Assembly (NCBI RefSeq): GCF_019320115.1
Contig: NC_089584.1
Location: 74,704,291-74,768,290 of the forward strand
Source of the DNA: Miscanthus floridulus
Lineage: Eukaryota > Streptophyta > Magnoliopsida > Poales > Poaceae
Reading direction: 5' to 3'
Length of the DNA: 64,000 nucleotides
Positions 44,366-56,339 of the stretch are shown one piece after another. The position numbers and the translations under genes are program-made. The notes under the pieces were generated by a model. The model was not told the DNA's origin, ran no database searches, and saw only the letters and a list, made by a program, of their open reading frames with translations. How positions within the stretch are numbered: the first letter of the stretch is position 1; every line of letters starts with the position of its first letter.

Positions 44366-47300
44366 GTGCTTGATAGTGGGTGCACACAACACATGATCGG
44401 TGATCCAAGAATATTCAATTCAATCAATGAAAACAAGAGCAATGGGATTGATAGTATCACATTTGATGACAATAGCAAAGGCAAGGTTAAAGGGCTTGGT
44501 AAGATTGCAATATCTAATGACTTGAGCATTTCCAATGTGCTACTAGTAGAGAGCTTGAACTTCAACCTTTTGTCGGTAGCTCAATTGTGTGATCTTGGTT
44601 TCAAGTGCATATTTGGTGTGGATGATGTAGAGATTATAAGTGTAGATGGCTCTAACTTGATATTCAAAGGATTTAGATATAAAAATCTATACTTGGTTGA
44701 TTTCATTGCTAGAGAAGCTCAATTTACAATATGTTTGATCACTAAGTCTAGCATGGGTTGGTTATGGCATAGAAGGCTTGGTCATGTTGGAATGAAACAA
44801 TTGAACAAGTTGATTAAGCATGACTTAGTTAGAGGCTTGAAAGATGTCACATTTGAGAAGGATAAGCTATGTAGTGCATGTCAAGCCAGAAAACAAGTTG
44901 GTAACACACATCCTAAGAAGAGCATGATGAGCACATCTAAGGCATTTGAGTTGATGCACATGGACTTGTTTGGACCAACCACATACACAAGCATTGGTGG
45001 AAACAAATATGGATTTGTGATTATAGATGATTTCACTAGATACACATGGGTATTCTTTCTTGTTGACAAGTGTGATATGTTTGCAACATTCAAATCATTT
45101 GTCAAGGGCATTCACAATGAGTTTGAAACAACCATCAAGAAAGTTAGAAGTGATAATGGTAGTGAATTCAAAAACACTAGAATTGATAAGTTGTGTGATG
45201 AATTTGGAATTAGACATCAATTCTTGGCCAAGTACACTCCTCAATCAAATGGCTTAGTTGAAAGGGAGAATATAACTTTGATTGACATGGCAAGATCAAT
45301 GTTGAGTGAGTACAATGTGAGCCATTCATTTTGGGCCAAAGCAATCAGCATAGCTTGCTATTATAGCAACCGACTCTATTGTCACCCCATGATGGAGAAG
45401 ACACCTTATGAGCTTTTGAATGGAAGAAAGCCCAACATAGCATACTTTCGAGTTTTTGGTTGTAAATGCTACATATTGAAGAAAGATAGTAGATTGAGCA
45501 AGTTTAAAAAGAAATGTGATGAAGGTTTCTTGCTTGGTTACTCCACTACTAGCAAGGCTTATAGAGTTTGGAATTTGGCTAGTGGTACTCTTGAGGAGGT
45601 TCATGATGTGGAGTTTGATGAAACAAATGGTTCCTAAGAGAAAGATGAGAATCTAGATGATGTAAGAGGCACTCAATTGGTCAATGCAATTAAGAACATG
45701 GACATTGGTGATATAAGACCTAGAGAGGTAATTGATGTTGAAGATGACAAGAATCAAGTGCTCTCTAACTCAAATGTGCAAGCTAGTGGTTCTCATGATC
45801 AAGTTCAAGCAAGAACTAGTAATGACAAAGTACAAGATCAACAACAAGTGGCTAGTTCATCATCTCAACCAAGTGATCTATCAAATGCAAGCAATCAAGT
45901 GTAAGTGCTTCAACCAACCAATGTTGCAAGAGATCATCCCTTGGACACTATCATTGGTGATATTTTAAGAGGTGTGCAAACTAGATCAAGATTGGCTTCA
46001 TTTTGTGAGCATTTCTCATTTGTGTCATCTATTGAACCTAAGAAGATAGATGAAGCTTTGAAGGATATTGATTGGGTCAATGCTATGCATGAAGAGCTAA
46101 ACAACTTTACAAGAAACCAAGTATGGGAGTTAGTTGAGAGGCCTAAGGATCATAATGTGATTGGAACCAAGTGGGTCTTTCAGAACAAGCAAGATCAAGA
46201 TAGGATAGTAATAAGGAACAAAGCAAGATTAGTGGCTCAAGGTTACACTCAAGTTGAAGGTCTTGACTTTGGAGAAACATATGCCCTAGTTGCAAGATTG
46301 GAAGCAATTAGGATCTTGTTAGCCTATGCTTGTGCCCACAACATCAAGTTGTACCAAATGGATGTGAAGAGTGCATTTCTCAATGGGTACATCAATGAGC
46401 TTGTGTATGTTGAGCAACCTCCTAGTTTTGAAGATGACAAGAAACCCAACCATATTTACAAGTTGAGAAAGGCTTTGTATGGATTAAAATAAGCACCTAG
46501 AGCATGGTATAAGAGATCAAGAAATTTCCTACTCTCTAAGGGATTCAAGATGGGAAAGGTTGACACCACTCTCTTCACCAAGAAGCTTAGAAATGACTTG
46601 TTTGTAATGCAAATCTATATTGATGATATCATTTTTGGGTCAACAAACCAAGATTTTTATGAGGAGTTTGGCAAGATGATGGCAAGTGAGTTTGAGATGT
46701 CCATGATTGGAGAGCTTAGCTACTTCCTTGGTCTTCAAATCAAGCAAATGAAGAATAGCACATTTGTAAGTCAAGGCAAGTATATCAAGGACATGCTTAA
46801 GAAATTTGGAATGGATGATAGTAAAGCTATCAGTACACCAATGGGGATAAGTGGAAGCTTGGATAGTGATGCTAGTGGTAACATGGTGGATCAAAAGATG
46901 TATCGGTCTATGATTGGAAGCCTACTCTATGTGACCGCATCAAGGTCGGATGTGATGTTTAGTGTATGCATGTGTGCTAGATTCCAAGCCTCACCAAGAG
47001 AAAGTCATTCGACAACAACAAAGAGAATATTGAGGTACTTAAAGCATACATAAAATGTTGGATTATGGTATCCCGAAGGAGCTAGATTTGAGTTGATTGG
47101 ATATTCGGACTCCGATTATGCGGGATACAAAGTTGAGAGAAAGAGCACATCGGGCACATGCCAACTATTAGAAAGATCACTTATGTCTTGGTCATCAAAG
47201 AAGCAAAATAGTGTAGCACTTTCAACCACCGAAGCGGAGTACATTTCGGCCGGCAGTTGTTGTGCTCAATTACTTTGGATGAATGCTACTTTGAGTGACT

Positions 47301-47569
47301 TTGGAATTAAATTCAAGCAAGTGCCATTGCTATGGGACAATGAGAGTGCCATAAAGCTCACCAACAACCTAGTTCAACATTCAAGAACAAAGCATATTGA
47401 TGTCCGCCATCATTTCATAAGAGATCACCACCAAAAAGGGGACATTTGCATTGAGAGTGTGGGCACCGAAGATCAACTTGCTGATATCTTCACCAAGCCA
47501 CTTGATGAAAAGAGGTTTTGCAAGCTAAGGAATGAATTGAACATACTTGACTTCTCCAATATGTGTTGA
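44366..47569 (+). pseudogene. Copia pol of element B (protease, integrase, reverse transcriptase, RNase H)
   Basis: A single frame from the protease motif LDSGCTQHM to the final TGA. Integrase zinc-binding and core: 'WHRRLGHVGMKQLN', 'CSACQARK', and acidic residues in 'HMDLFGP', 'RSDNGSEF' and 'LVEREN'. Reverse transcriptase: 'QMDVKSAFLNGYINELVYV' and catalytic YIDD. RNase H: 'GYSDSDYAGYKVERKSTSG' and 'STTEAEY'. In-frame stops at 45635, 45902, 46490 and 47051 (all TAA), plus TGA 44354 and TAG 44363 just before the protease. No frameshift is visible within the frame itself. These enzymes would copy and integrate the element; this copy cannot make a full polyprotein. Confidence 0.93.
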
Positions 47570-48674
47570 TGTACCCCCACTTATATGACATGCCTTTCCT
47601 TCGAGCAATCTAAGGTAAAAGTTGATTGGCATGGCATACATCCTTGTTAAGGACATGTTTAGTGCATCTAGACATTTTTTATATTTGAATAGGCTCATTT
47701 ATGAAAATCAAATGAATTTGATGCTTGTATAGTACCACTATTGCTTGTATGCTTGAAATGATCTAGTGGTAGCATATGACATGTTTGTGGACTTATAAAC
47801 CTAGTGTTTGATCTAGAAAATAAGCTATAAGTGTTTAACTCAATATGGTATAAGATAACCCTTATTTAGAGGTGTGAAGAAGCTTGTCCTTGGATCAAAT
47901 CGAGTTAAATATCTTTTGCAAGTAATCTAGATTGAACCAAATTGGGAAATGATCCTCATTTCACATGGTTTCACCCCAACCTATCTATAATTTGAGCTCA
48001 CCTTTTGTGCTAATTGTTGACAAAGGAGGAGAGAAATTCACAAAGATAGTAAGATAGGAGAACCAAACAAATAAAATAACATTGTAAGGGAAAAAATAAA
48101 AAATGCACATAAGTAGGGGGAGCAAGCTCATAAACTTGTATGTTGCATTTTGATGTGCATTTCATATATTTGCTTGCATAGCATAAGTTCTAAATTTCAA
48201 TATCCATGCTTGTGTGGTGTATGCTAGTTATATGCTTGAATGGTGAAATGAAAAACTAGCATGCATAGGCTAAAGTAACTTGACTTATGTTCATTTTATG
48301 GAAACTAGATCCTTGCTTGTAATGTTGATCTCATAGGGTATTCTAGTTTTTGTGTATATATAGTTACTAATGGTGCTAAGGATGGTATATTGGTGCATTC
48401 CGATTGGTATCACGCTTCAAAGGTCCATCTCTTATACCTTAGCATCATACGGTAGAAATTGTCTCCTATATTTTCTATCTAAGCATATGTGCAAGCTACA
48501 ATCTAAACTCTTAGCACATATGTAGGGGGAGCAATTGCTACCATTTGGGATTCATGAACTTGTCCACATCCTTTACACATGGTAAATATGCTTGGGCAAG
48601 CAACATGGATTCAATTAAATTTTAACTCATGTCTTTATGAAAGGGTTGTCATCAATTACCAAAAAGGAGGAGAT
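47570..48674 (+). other. non-coding 3' interior of element B
   Basis: AT-rich, with several 'gtagggggagcaa' purine-rich islands (near 48113, 48522) resembling extra polypurine tracts. The true tract 'aaaaaggaggagat' abuts the 3' LTR at 48661-48674. No env-like or antisense ORF recognised. Confidence 0.7.
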
Positions 48675-50578
48675 TGAAAGCTCTAGTTTGGTTTTGGTTA
48701 ATTGATGAAACCCTAAGTGCTAACCTAGTTTATCAAAGTAATTATGAGATAGGTAGCACTACTCCAAGTGATGAAGCAATGGCAAAGATCATGACGATGG
48801 TGATGGCATAGTGATGATCAAATGCTTGAACTTGGAAAAGAAGAAAGAGAAAAATAAAAGGCTCGAGGCAAATGTATAAATAGTAGAAGCCATTTTATTT
48901 CTGTGATCAAGACACTTAGCGAGTGTGATCACATTTAGGTTAGATAGCCGTTCTATTAAGAGGGGTGAAACTCGTATTGAAATGCGGTTATCAAAGTGCC
49001 ACTAGATGCTCTAACTCATTGCATATGCATTTAGGATCTAGTGGAGTGCCAACACCCTTAAAAGTATTTGTGAAAATTTGCTAACACATGTGCACAAGGT
49101 GATACACTTGGTGGTTGTCACATTTGAGCAAGGGTTAAAAACTTCATCGGCGCCCTATACAGAAAAGATAGGGGTTCACAGAGTGACCGGACGCTGGTGG
49201 CGCTGTGATCGGACACTGGGGTCCTAAGTTCGGTCAGTAGCAGCAGTGAGCACGCGTCTCGGTCTTGTGACCAGACGCCGGCGCAAAGAGTGATCAGACG
49301 CTGGCAGGGTGCGTCCGGTCAGTGCTGACGTACGCGGACGTGAGGCGCATAGAGGAAACGTTGAGTGACCAGACGCCGGGTGAGTCCGGTCGAGCATGAT
49401 CGGACGCGTCCGATCGTGAAATTTCACGTTTGGAACCTTACTGGAAACGACCGGACGCTGGGGTCCTATGTCCGGTCATTACTTGACCGTTGAGATTAGG
49501 CGATCGGCGTTTGAAGCCTATGACACATGGCAAGCATCGGGCGACCGGACGCTGGGGTCCTGCGTCTGGTCGAACTAACCGGAGCGTCCGATCACCCCGT
49601 GTTGTGCCCAGTAAAGGGGTACAACGGCTCTATTTCATGGGGGCTTCTATTTAAGCCCCATGGCCAGCTCATGCTCACCCTCTTGGCCATTTGCATTGAC
49701 ATAACAACCTTGTGAGCTTAGCCAAAGCCCTCCCACTTATCTCCATCATTGTTTTATCATCATTGTGAGATTGGGAGAGAATCCAAGCGTATTGCTTGAG
49801 TGATTGCATCTAGTAGCACTTGGCATTCGTGTTTCGCTACGGGATTCACTTGTTACTCTTGGTGGTTGCCACCACCTAGACGGCTTGGAGCAGCGAGGAT
49901 CATTGAGCGGAGATTGGTGATTGTCTTCGGCTCCGATCATGGTGATTGTGAGGGGTCTTGTGCCTTCCCCGGTGGAGAGCCGAAAGATAACTCTAGTGGA
50001 TTACTCATGTCATTGAGTTACCTCACTTGTGGGTAGGTTCTTGCGGTGTCCAATTGTGTGGACGAGGTTCGTGCAACACCTCTTAGCCGCTGAACCACCA
50101 AGTGTTGGTCGACACAACGGGGACTAGCATGCCAACAAGCACGTGAACCTCGGGAGAAAATTTGGTTGTCTCTTGCCCTTTGGTATTCTCCCGGTGATTG
50201 ATTTAGTATTCATCTTGTGATTGGTTCACTCCTCTACACGGCGGTATAATCACCCTACTCACTCATATATATTCTTGCAAACTAGTTGTGGTAAGCTCTT
50301 TAGTATAATTAGACTTGAGAGCTTGCTTTATTATTTTAAGTTCATCTAGTGGAGCTCTTTAGAGTAGCAAGATTGAGAGCTCTTAGTGAGTAGTAATATT
50401 GCAAGTTGTGTCCCTAGTAATCATTACAACTAGAATTATTGGATAGGTGGCTTGCAACCCTTGTAGAGCTAGAGCTATTTTGCATTTAGCTATTTGTCAT
50501 ACTAATCAAATTGCTCTAGTTGATTTGTAGATTTTTAAATAGGCTATTCACCCCCTCTAGCCATATTAGGACCTTTCA
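48675..50578 (+). repeat. 3' LTR of element B, full length (1904 bp)
   Basis: Starts TGAAAGCTCTAGTTTGG and ends ATTAGGACCTTTCA. Region 49185-49600 contains many 'gaccggacgctgg' / 'gcgtccggtc' motifs in both orientations upstream of the TATA-like 'cttctatttaagcccc' (49645). Confidence 0.93.
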
Positions 50579-51179
50579 CCTGGGTGGGAAGCTGCGGTTA
50601 CGGTGGGCAGGAAAAGTGGGCTGGAATCATCATCGACAGGTGGTTATTGTCTGATGGTCGGACGCTAGCACCCTAGGCAATGCTTCGGTGAGGGCCTCCG
50701 TCTGGACGGACGACTTCTCCATTAATTAAAAAAATTGGACGCTCGATTCGTCGGTCACGTCCTTATCCACCGCGCCTGACTTCACTGCGCTCGTCTTCTG
50801 CGCTTGTGTTCCTTGTTTCCGCCGGCGCTTCGTGGCCGTCGTCCTCCATCCTCGGCAGCTTTGGCGCCTGGTCCACCATCGGCCTGCCTGGTGCAACCTC
50901 CCATCAACTGGACCGGGAGGTCCGCCGTCACCGCTGGCCCTCCTCCATTTGGCTGGCGCAACCTCCCATCTCCCCTGCAGCCGTCATCGTCCTCTTGCCT
51001 GCTCGCTCGTCTTCCTTGCCTCTGCCAATGCTTCATGGCCATCATCCTCCATCCTCGGCAGCTCCGGCACCCGGTCCACCGGCGGCTTGGCCAACGCGAC
51101 CTCCCATCAGCCGTCGTCCACCATCCTCGGTCTCTGACTAGCCGGAACCGGCCGTTCCCCCGTTCCGCGCTGCGTCGTA
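50579..51179. other. GC-rich region with a ~220-bp diverged duplication
   Basis: Units starting 'tcgtcttctgcgcttg' (50786) and 'tcgtcttccttgcctc' (51006) both continue through 'catcctcggcagct' and 'cctcccatca'. Open frames exist on both strands but no product is recognised. Probably the flank of the transposon-like unit holding the next array. Confidence 0.5.
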
Positions 51180-51600
51180 TGGAAGAATGGTAAAAAACGC
51201 ATGTTGCAAGCCTATATTTCAAGTGTTTCAGATGTTTCATAGGTATATTGCAAGTGTTTCATGCGGATATTATAAAAGTAGATCGGGATGTTGCATATGT
51301 TGCAATATTTGTACACGTGTCGCAAGCTTCTGTTCACAATGTTTCATCTGTTTTCAAGACGTATGTTGGAAGTGTGTTTATTTAAAATATTGCATATGTT
51401 TCACACATATGTTGCAAGTGTTTTTATTTGGATTTTGCGTATATTTTTGCAATGGTTTCAAGTGTTTGCGTATATTTTTGCAATGTTTTCAAGTGTTTTT
51501 CAGGTGTTTTTGCAAGTGTTTAAGATGCATGTTTCAAGTGTTTCATCTGCCTTCAGACATATGTTGCATCTGAAAATTTTAAAAGTAGATCAGGTGTTGC
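51180..51600. repeat. degenerate array of 'atgttgcaagtgtttcat' motifs
   Basis: Variants such as 'tattgcaagtgtttcatg', 'gcaatgttttcaagtgtttt' and 'cacatatgttgcaagtg' recur every 20-40 bases. Reverse complement of the array at 12035-12390 in motif content. Interspersed 'aaaagtagatc(g/a)gg' is also repeated. Confidence 0.7.
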
Positions 51601-52372
51601 ATCTCCCTCCTTGCCTTCTACCTGCCTTGCCTTGGTGTCTCCTTATCCTCCCGACGCCAGCTAGGCATCCGCCGTCTCCTCCCCCTCTTCTCGATGCTGG
51701 TGACTATTGGACGGCGTGGGCCCCATGTGGGCGCGCAAAACAACACGGGAAAAGGACTGCAGGTGCGGTGTCCGGACACCCTATCCGTCCAAATGTCCGG
51801 ATGCTAGCAAGCTCGAATTGATATGGAACGAGTCCCAGTCCTTGAATACACACCGCACTTGACCTCTTCTCTAGGTCATCAGCACAAAACATGTACAGTC
51901 CTATAAACACAAAACGAACCGGTATGAACTATTTGTGCACCACTAAAAAACGTTTTGAACCTAGAAATGCAAATCCAAGTTGGTGGACCTCATCAACACA
52001 GCCAGACAAGTTGACGGACGAACCATGCATTTTACTCTTTATAAATGTTCTGTTGCCCCGCATTGAGAAGTTTTATCCGAGTTTCAGCAAGTTCAGTCAA
52101 CTTCCTCTATAAGAATATATCACAACACAATCTGCATTTACATTCATAATATTGAACTCACGAACACATTGTGGGGAATAAAGCATGCCCAACACGTTTC
52201 AACTTACAAAATACCAATAACTTAAACAAACCAGAATCACCGGATGTGCAGCTACATTGCTCACATAAGGTGAGAGCTTAGGTGAAAATGTCAATGAAAG
52301 GAAGGCCAAAAAAACACAGACAACACTGGCATGCGAAGCTGTTTGATTGCAGAAACATCTCGCTGCAAATCA
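51601..52372. other. spacer, then 3' flank of the 202-aa gene
   Basis: 51700-51800 contains 'tgtccggacaccctatccgt' and may be the end of the transposon-like unit. 52120-52372 is likely 3' UTR of the minus-strand gene. No gene seen. Confidence 0.4.
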
Positions 52373-55300
52373 CTAGTAGAATTCATTCCCGGCACTGTCT
52401 GAAACCATATCCATAGAAGTGTCGTTGGAGCTTGCAGAATTCGTCTCCCTATTTGCCCCTGCTAAGTTTGTTTCTGCATTCCGGCCTCCATTGCCAGCAC
52501 CTTGAGTGATGTGATAGTTCTGGAGACTCCTGCGCACTGGGCTTGATAAGGCATTAGAGAATATTGTATTCTTTGACTGGTCAGTGATGCTGGGTCTAGG
52601 AGCAAACCCAGCTGCTGATTGCCCATACAAACCAGTTCCAGGTGGGACAACTGAATTGGTGAATGGATTTGCAATCTGAGGATGCTGATGTACTCTTGGG
52701 GAGACATTTGCATCAGTACCTCCATAGTCTATCTCATGCTGCAAAAGAAACAAGAGTATGTGAACATTATGATTGCTTCACAAATTTAATGAGCGCAAGA
52801 AATCTTTACTACCCAATGCAACAGGCATAGTGGTAACTAGGTCCATCTGTAGTTCTTTCTAAAGGCATACTACTTCATAGCAATTACCAAATACTCTAGA
52901 CACCCTTGTCACGACAATCCATTGCCGAATGAGCTCCTGTACGGTATGATGTGTATCTTGTATGTTCGGAAAACCTAGTCCTCATGGAGGACTGTTTGGA
53001 TGTGGTAGCTCCTGTACAGTAGGAGGTGTATCTTGTATGTTCGGAAAACCTAGTCCTCGTCATGACAATCCATTGCTGAATGTAGCTCCTGAACATATAG
53101 GAATATTTAACACACAGGAAAAAAAAAAGAAACAGATATGGAACTAAAGGCCTGTTTGGATGTTGTGGCTTTAGAAAACTATGGTATCAAGAAACAGTAG
53201 TTATATGAGCCAAAGACTTGCAAAACCGTGATTAAGAAAAAAAGGTCTAAACTGGAGTTCCTAAAACTCATAGTATGGTTTTGACAAAAGTTTGTTGCAT
53301 CCAAACACACAGAAGTTTGGCAACTCCCTCCCATCCAAACAGAGCCTAAACAGCTACAAAAGCAGATGCATAGGTAAGATTTTGCTTATGTAAATCAAAT
53401 CAAGTGTCTTCTCCACAAAAAGTAAGGCAACTCATAGTCAAAACATGTTCAAGCAAAGTGCAATAGTCTAGGAAGTTTCAAGGTCGGACCTGGATATGAG
53501 ACATTATTTCAGCTACAGTGAGCCTTGCCTCTTCATCGTGCTTCCTCAAGATCCATTGGTAGAGCTTTTCCTGCAACATTAAGCTTGAATTTAGCAAAGA
53601 AATTTCTTTACTCATACTTAGCAATATAAACTCTGAAGCATAAGAATCTCCAAGAAAGATAAATGCTCATGTATGCTGTTCTGAAGCACAGGAATTAATT
53701 GTGATAGTAAATCCTGTATGTTTGTCCATAAACTTTTACCTGTAGATATACCTATTATTTTTTTCTCTGAAGACTAATAGAATAAACCTTCATACTAAAC
53801 TACTTCAAGTCTCAATGAATACTACAGTGTTGCAATACAAAATTGCATCCCTTGCGGGCAAACTAAATAGATACCCAAGCACCTTCGGAGTCCTACACTG
53901 CATAATTTACTTGTCGTGGATTACCTAATGTCTCTCTTGAAGGACAGGTACACCGACAGTTTGGCAGTATACACACAATAAACACAGAACTAATATTTGA
54001 GACTGTTCCAACCGACATTTTCTTGGGTTATTTGGATTGGTACCATTACAATTCTCAGAACTTTGAGATGTACCATTAAAATTCACCTATTTTGAAACTT
54101 GCCATTACAATTCTTCTTCTACCTAATACTTGCCATTTTCTATGTCTTCCGGGTGTCTGGGCCCACTGCCAGGCCGTATACGTGTACACATCTTCCGTAT
54201 GGACCAAAACACCCCCGGCTGCTTCTCTCCCTCCACTCACTGACGTGTGGGCCCCACACGTCAGATTCTCCTTCACACACCGGCCACTCCTCCCTTAGCT
54301 CGACCGACGCCTCTCTCTCTCTCACTCCTCTCTCTCTCACACACCAGCCACTCCTCCCTCTCCCTCCAACCACATCGGCGCTCCTCCTCGTTCCCACACC
54401 ATGGCGGTGCCCTTCCTCCCTCAAACCACGGCGGCACCCCTCCTCCCTTTCACTCCCACCAAGGCGGCGCGGCTTGACCACGGCAGTGAGCGCGGCCCGT
54501 CTCGCCCGACGGCGCGCGTGGGGGCGCGGATCCGGCCACCACCTCCTCCCTAGCGGCGGATCCGGCCCCCTCCTCCTCCCCGGCGGTGGAACCGGCCGCC
54601 ACCTCCTCCACGGTGGTGGATCCGGCCCGCTCCACCTCCCCGTCGGCGGAACCGGCCCCAACCTCCTCCCCAGCGGTGGATCCGGCCCGCTCCTCCCCGG
54701 TGGTGGATCCGGCCCCCACCTCGTCCCCGGCGGTGGAACCAGCCCCCACCTCGCCCACGGCGGCGGATCCGGCCCCCACCTCCTTCACGGCAGTGGATCC
54801 GGCACCCTCCTCCCCGACGGCGAGCGGATCTGGTTGAGGAGGCGAGCAGCATGGATCCGACGGCGGCAGATCCCAGCAGACGAGATCCGACGGCGTGGAT
54901 GGGCTTGCTGGAGGTTGAAGGAGAACCTGACGTGTGGGGCCCACACGTCAGTGAGTGGAGAGAGAGACGCAACGGGGGTGTTTTGGTCCATACGGAAGAT
55001 GTGTACACGTATACCGCCTGACAGTGGGCCCAGACACCCGGAAGACAGAAAATGAAAGTATCAGATAGAAGAAGAATTGCAATGGCAAGTTTCAAAGTTC
55101 TGAGAATTGTAATGGTCCAAATAACCTTTCTTGTTCTATATAAGCTTGTGCGTGCAGAATCCTACACGTCCACTGATGTATGGCTAAATCCAACCTCTAT
55201 ACTTGTTTATCTAAAAGATCGAAGAAGGCAAATCAATCAAATTCACGCGCGGGGGGCAATCGAATTCCCTATGCCCCGACCCCCGGCCGACCAACCGGCG

Positions 55301-55532
55301 GGCGGGCGGACGGAAGAGAAGAAGCAGGAATGGGGGGCGGTAGACAGGAGACAGGGGAGGGTGTACGCACTAAGGCGTGGCGCTCGCCGGCCTGGAAGGA
55401 GAGCTTCTGCTGGGCCATGGCCTGCGTGTACAGCTGGGAGAGGGAGTTGGCGGCGCCGCAGAAGGTGGAGTAGAGCGTGCGATCAGCCTCGTCCAGCCGC
55501 GGCGCGGCGTCCGTCTTCCTCTTCCGGGCCAT
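52373..55532 (-). CDS. uncharacterised conserved plant protein (202 aa)
   Basis: Three exons on the minus strand: 55532-55371, 53570-53490, 52738-52373; 609 nt, both introns phase 0 with GT-AG ends. The N-terminal half is helical and well ordered: starts MARKRKTDAAPRLDEADRTL, continues 'FCGAANSLSQLYTQAMAQQK' and 'EKLYQWILRKHDEEARLTVA'. The KRK near the start could serve nuclear import. The C-terminal half is low complexity, Asn/Ser/Gln-rich, with conserved-looking 'IFSNALSSPVRRSLQNYH' and the C-terminus 'SMDMVSDSAGNEFY'. I recognise a plant-specific family but no established function, and assign none. Intron 1 (1.8 kb) contains the long-TIR element 54026-55126; intron 2 holds a MITE and a tandem duplication. 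Confidence 0.85.
52905..53095. repeat. imperfect tandem duplication of ~80-100 bp in intron 2
   Basis: 'tatcttgtatgttcggaaaa' followed by 'cctagtcctc' occurs at about 52953 and 53031; 'acaatccattgc(c/t)gaatg' occurs at about 52915 and 53066. The spacing indicates a tandem duplication with small later changes. Confidence 0.8.
53148..53346. mobile_element. MITE with AGGCCTGTTTGGATG inverted ends in intron 2
   Basis: Left 'aggcctgtttggatg' pairs with right 'catccaaacagagcct'. About 200 bp, no coding capacity. Confidence 0.75.
54026..55126. mobile_element. long-TIR element (Pack-MULE-like) in intron 1 of the 202-aa gene
   Basis: Inverted repeats of about 215-250 bp (54026-~54275 and ~54914-55126) start GGTTATTTGGA and share 'acaattctcagaac', 'cttccgggtgtctgggccca', 'cgtgtacacatcttccgtat' and 'ggaccaaaacaccccc'. 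The left arm has about 37 extra bases. A 7-bp direct repeat TTTCTTG is flush with both ends (54019-54025, 55127-55133). The GC-rich interior has no transposase. Confidence 0.85.
54544..54825. repeat. ~30-bp GC minisatellite inside the long-TIR element
   Basis: About nine units of the type 'cctccccggcggtggatccg' plus 'gcccccac'. It stays open in several frames on both strands (Gly-rich or Pro/Ser/Ala-rich translations), which follows from the 30-bp period, so these frames are not evidence of a gene. Confidence 0.85.
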
Positions 55533-56339
55533 CGCCGCCGCCGCCGCCGATGATGATGAAGCCGCGCGAATCGAGGAGGGGAAGAGACTAGAAAGGGTTT
55601 GCGGATTGCTTGCGCTTCCAATTGAATTTGCTTCCCCCCTTTTCCCCCTTGTGCTAGTATATCTACTCGAGGCTCCGGTTCGCTTTCGGCTCGGCGGTTC
55701 GTGTCGTGGTTTTTTGGTTCACGCAACGGAGAGAGACGCGGCGGGCCAGCAGGCGAAACGGACCGGGCCGAGCTAAGGACACACCTCTGTGTAGGCCTCA
55801 CTATGGGCCGGGCTGCAGCCGACAACATACCAGATTTATTGTGGGCCTTCAACAGCAGAAGACCGGCCCTGAAATAGTGAAATATACTACTACTGCTCGG
55901 AAAATCGGGCCATGGTTTGGTTGTTTTCTAAACTTGCTTTGCTGTGTGTGTGTCTCTCTCTCTTCTCTCCGCCCAACGACGCCGCGATCCAGATCCAGGC
56001 ATCCAGGCCATCCTTCTGCCGCCGCGGACTGCGCCTCTGTTCCTTCTCCAGCGGTCGGGCGTCCCCGTCGTTCTCGATCATCCCCTGGACTGGATCGGAA
56101 CGGAGATCCTCCAGCCGGACCTGCGGTGATCCCTTCCTTTTCTCGGTAGGCGGCCTCCTTGAACGGATTCCTCGTTTTCTGTAATGCAGATTCTTGAGTC
56201 CTCAAATCCGAAGCTTCTACGCGGTGGATATGATGGATCGTTTCCTTTGCAGGATAGTGTAGTGAGCTAGCCAATGGAGTGGTAATTCGTCAGGCTGTTA
56301 TCAAGTTCCTGGTTCATGGTGCCTGGATGAGCAGTGGAG
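55533..56339. promoter_or_regulatory. divergent promoter region between the 202-aa and CaaX genes
   Basis: Start codons face away, 807 bp apart. 55740-55870 contains several TGGGCC/GGCCCA site II-like motifs ('tgggccgggc', 'gtgggccttc', 'ccggccct'). On the right side a possible 5' UTR intron runs from 'ctcg|gtaggcgg' (~56145) to 'tttgcag|gatag' (~56252). No TATA box identified. Confidence 0.6.

Larger units (their letters stand above)
41143..50578 (+). mobile_element. Copia LTR retrotransposon (element B), near complete
   Basis: Order after the truncated 5' LTR: primer-binding site TGGTATCAGAGC, gag with zinc knuckles, protease, integrase, reverse transcriptase, RNase H, 1.1-kb non-coding region, purine tract 'aaaaaggaggaga', 3' LTR. 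Integrase before reverse transcriptase is diagnostic of Copia. No flanking duplication can be tested because the 5' end is gone. Confidence 0.93.

Noticed and set aside
50804..51240. Pro/Ser/Arg-rich frames on both strands
   Set aside because: Created by a diverged 220-bp duplication in GC-rich DNA beside a repeat array; no family recognised.
54099..55055. 318-codon open frame with Gly/Ser/Leu repeats on the plus strand and long frames on the minus strand
   Set aside because: It spans both terminal repeats of a transposable element and a 30-bp-period minisatellite that is open in many frames; no start context, intron or protein similarity supports it.
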